Shown here: piece by piece, positions 7,186 to 8,813 of the stretch
Position numbering within the stretch: the stretch's first letter is position 1
How the letters are laid out: each line of letters opens with the position of its first letter
Assembly (NCBI GenBank): GCA_002338335.1
Contig: DDIC01000023.1
Span: 21,091 to 29,903 of the forward strand
Source of the DNA: Bacteroidetes bacterium UBA1860
Lineage (GTDB): Bacteria; Bacteroidota; Rhodothermia; Balneolales; Balneolaceae
DNA length: 8,813 bases
Reading direction: 5' to 3'
Notes under the pieces: generated by a model
What the model was told of the DNA's origin: nothing
Databases searched by the model: none
What the model saw: the letters and a program-made list of their open reading frames with translations, nothing else
Translations under genes and position numbers: made by a program

Positions 7186-7290
7186 AGGGACAAAATCTTC
7201 AATTTTGATTAATTTTCATATTTAATACAGAAATCTTATGTAGATCATGATTGTATTGATCAGCAACCTCTAAACACTAAGATTACCATT
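7186..7290. promoter_or_regulatory. Divergent control region between the lipoprotein and bacilliredoxin genes
   Basis: This 105-bp, strongly AT-rich gap separates two divergent starts, so it should hold both promoters. I find no clear -35/-10 pair on either strand. It contains 7-bp inverted arms AATCTTA (7232-7238) and TAAGATT (7278-7284), plus two palindromes between them, ATCATGAT (7244-7251) and TGATCA (7257-7262). These could be operator elements, but the composition makes chance palindromes likely. No Shine-Dalgarno site precedes either gene. Confidence 0.4.
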
Positions 7291-7740
7291 ATGCAATTTG
7301 GTTTTGGCATGGGCCCTGACACTGCGTGGATGCGCGAAGAACTCACAACTCAAGGTGTGAAAGAGTGCACCACACCTGAAGAGGTCGATGCGGCTTTCAA
7401 AGAGGCCGAAAAAGGGACAACATTGCTTATAATTAATAGCGTGTGTGGTTGCGCTGCAGGGAATGCGCGCCCTGGTTTGAAAATCGCCCTAGATCACTGC
7501 GACACACACCCCGACAGAATGTACAGCGTCTTTGCAGGTCAAGACAAAGAGGCTACAGCTCATGCAAGAGCAAAATTTGCAGATTATCCCCCATCATCTC
7601 CTGCGTTCGCCTATTTTGTCGACGGCGAAATCAAAGCGATGATTCCTCGTCACAGAATTGAAGGTCGCACGGCAGAGCAAGTTGCCGAAGATCTCAAAAT
7701 GATCTTTGAGGGCTTGAAAAGTGAGCAACCCGTCGGGTAA
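7291..7740 (+). CDS. Bacilliredoxin, YphP/YqiW (BrxA/BrxB) family
   Basis: This 149-residue thioredoxin-fold protein has the family hallmark NSVCGCAAGNARP (49-61) with the catalytic CGC at Cys52/Cys54, instead of the CxxC of thioredoxins. Bacilliredoxins remove bacillithiol from mixed disulfides on oxidised cytosolic proteins, so this gene implies that the host makes bacillithiol. That is known in Firmicutes, Deinococcus and several Bacteroidota. Further supports are YSVFAGQDKEAT (78-89) before the YPPSSPAFAYF segment (99-109), where thioredoxin folds carry their cis-proline, and length close to the roughly 145 residues of the Bacillus proteins. Two further cysteines (26 and 70) lie outside the motif. 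ATG at 7291 opens the usual family N-terminus. The end overlaps the permease start by 20 bp, so the two are probably one transcript. I cannot choose between the BrxA and BrxB names. Confidence 0.93.
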   Translation: MQFGFGMGPDTAWMREELTTQGVKECTTPEEVDAAFKEAEKGTTLLIINSVCGCAAGNARPGLKIALDHCDTHPDRMYSVFAGQDKEATAHARAKFADYPPSSPAFAYFVDGEIKAMIPRHRIEGRTAEQVAEDLKMIFEGLKSEQPVG

Positions 7741-8813
7741 AACATACCCTATAGCACTGATTGTCGTCACCTCCCTCTTCTTTATGTGGGGGTTCATAAC
7801 GGTATTGGTCGATGCGCTCATCCCGCGACTCAAAGAGATATTTGAGTTAACCTATTTCCAGGCAGGACTCATCCAGTTCTCCTTTTTTACGGCCTACTTT
7901 GTCTTTTCGATTCCTGGTGGGGGTCTCATATCACGGATTGGATACAAGCGAGGCGTCGTTGTTGGGTTATTGACGATGGCTGTGGGTTGTTTGTTGTTTA
8001 TTCCAGCAGCTGGGCTGCGGGTGTTTCCTATCTTTTTGCTTGCCATGTTTGTGCTAGCTGCAGGTATCACCCTGTTGCAGGTGGCAGCCAATCCTTATGT
8101 CAACACACTAGGTCCGGAAGAGTCGGCGGCCTCTCGCCTTAATTTGAGCCAAGCCTTCAACTCGCTGGGTACAACGATTGCGCCGTTGATTGGTGCTGCG
8201 TATTTGCTTGGTGATGTGGTGGCATCCCCCGAAGAGGTGGCCTCTATGACCGAAGCCGCAAAACAGGCATATGTACAGGCAGAAGCCATGGCTGTTAGGC
8301 AACCCTTTACAGTGATTGCCAGCGTTTTGGCTCTCTTAGCGGGTGTGTTTGCCCTGTTCAAACTGCCTCGCATTTTAGATGATGGGCAAGAGGGTATGTC
8401 TGGGTACTTGGATACCTTCCGGACACCTCACGTGATGTATGGCGCCCTTGCGATCTTTGTCTATGTTGGCGCAGAGGTCTCGATTGGGAGCTACTTGGTC
8501 AACTACTTTTTAGAGCTTGATGTCCAGTCCATTGTGGACGCTAACGGATGGATGGGCTCCCTTGCTAGCACCCTTTCAGGATCGGACCCTTCAAGTATTC
8601 CAGCGGCGAGGCTGGCTGGAACCTTTGTCGTATTTTACTGGGGTGGCGCCATGGTGGGTCGTTTTATTGGCTCTGCGCTACAGTTATTTATACGCCCGGG
8701 CACTCTCTTGGCTGTGTATTCTTTGGTGAATGTGACCCTCCTTGGTGTGACGATACTGACGACTGGCGCCGTATCTATGTGGACCGTCCTGAGTATAGGA
8801 CTCTTTAATTCCA
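7721..8813 (+). CDS. MFS sugar permease, FucP/GluP family (3' end beyond window)
   Basis: An open frame from GTG 7721 to the window edge encodes 364 residues of an inner-membrane major facilitator permease of the fucose/glucose-galactose/GlcNAc proton-symporter group (about 410-440 residues when complete). Family markers are LFFMWGFITVL (19-29), FQAGLIQFSFF (46-56), the cytoplasmic-loop basic motif SRIGYKRG (71-78), LLQVAANPYV (118-127), LGPEESAASRLNLSQAFNSLG (in 130-150) and YWGGAMVGRF (306-315). Asp31 matches the protonation Asp46 of E. coli FucP, while Gln120 replaces its Glu135, as in glucose/galactose-type members. The sugar is not predictable. The first usable start is the GTG, with GAGGG about 8 nt upstream; the next Met lies inside the first membrane helix. 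The start overlaps the bacilliredoxin stop by 20 bp in a different frame. An extended, Ser/Gly-rich periplasmic loop lies at about 264-299. Confidence 0.9.
   Translation, partial: MSNPSGKTYPIALIVVTSLFFMWGFITVLVDALIPRLKEIFELTYFQAGLIQFSFFTAYFVFSIPGGGLISRIGYKRGVVVGLLTMAVGCLLFIPAAGLRVFPIFLLAMFVLAAGITLLQVAANPYVNTLGPEESAASRLNLSQAFNSLGTTIAPLIGAAYLLGDVVASPEEVASMTEAAKQAYVQAEAMAVRQPFTVIASVLALLAGVFALFKLPRILDDGQEGMSGYLDTFRTPHVMYGALAIFVYVGAEVSIGSYLVNYFLELDVQSIVDANGWMGSLASTLSGSDPSSIPAARLAGTFVVFYWGGAMVGRFIGSALQLFIRPGTLLAVYSLVNVTLLGVTILTTGAVSMWTVLSIGLFNS

Noticed and set aside
8095..8373. 92-codon minus-strand open frame at the right end
   Set aside because: It is antisense to the conserved permease region; the permease frame explains the coding signal.
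1..8813. CRISPR array, insertion sequence, phage or toxin-antitoxin system
   Set aside because: No regularly spaced repeats, no transposase or integrase frame, no terminal inverted repeats, and all substantial frames are explained by the genes listed.

Overview
The window looks like ordinary chromosomal DNA from a Bacteroidota/Rhodothermota-type (FCB group) bacterium. The signs are a lipoprotein signal, a FucP/GluP-type sugar permease, a YphP/YqiW-type bacilliredoxin (which suggests bacillithiol), and a tRNA gene that does not encode CCA. Almost no gene has a clear Shine-Dalgarno site, and start codons follow short AT-rich leaders, as is common in that group. Base composition is balanced and I see no abrupt change along the window. 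The taxonomic placement is inference from gene content only.

Layout. Bases 1-46 are the 3' part of a tRNA with anticodon CAU. Next comes a plus-strand run: a secreted binuclear metal amidohydrolase (82-1368), aspartyl-tRNA synthetase aspS (1404-3221), and a DUF429 RNase H-fold protein (3218-4021) whose GTG start overlaps the aspS stop. The SthA-type pyridine nucleotide transhydrogenase (4031-5491, minus) converges on DUF429 with only 9 bp between the stop codons. It diverges from Mn-type superoxide dismutase sodA (5634-6242, plus) across a 142-bp control region. A lipoprotein with a CBM9/DOMON-like start and a Gly/Tyr/Arg-rich tract (6322-7185, minus) converges on sodA. It diverges, across 105 bp, from a bacilliredoxin (7291-7740, plus). 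The bacilliredoxin overlaps by 20 bp the GTG start of a sugar MFS permease, which runs off the right edge (7721-8813).

Functionally, the left half is translation (tRNA, AspRS) with a hydrolase and a DUF429 protein. The right half has a redox theme: NAD(P)H balance (SthA), superoxide removal (SodA) and protein thiol repair (bacilliredoxin), with a sugar permease and an envelope lipoprotein. No gene-free stretch exceeds 150 bp. I see no insertion sequence, CRISPR array, prophage, rRNA or convincing intrinsic terminator.

I do not find a convincing new multi-gene system. The items most worth a second look are a SthA homologue with no redox cysteines and a degenerate NAD(P)-binding glycine loop, the tight coupling of DUF429 to aspS, and the low-complexity tail of the lipoprotein.
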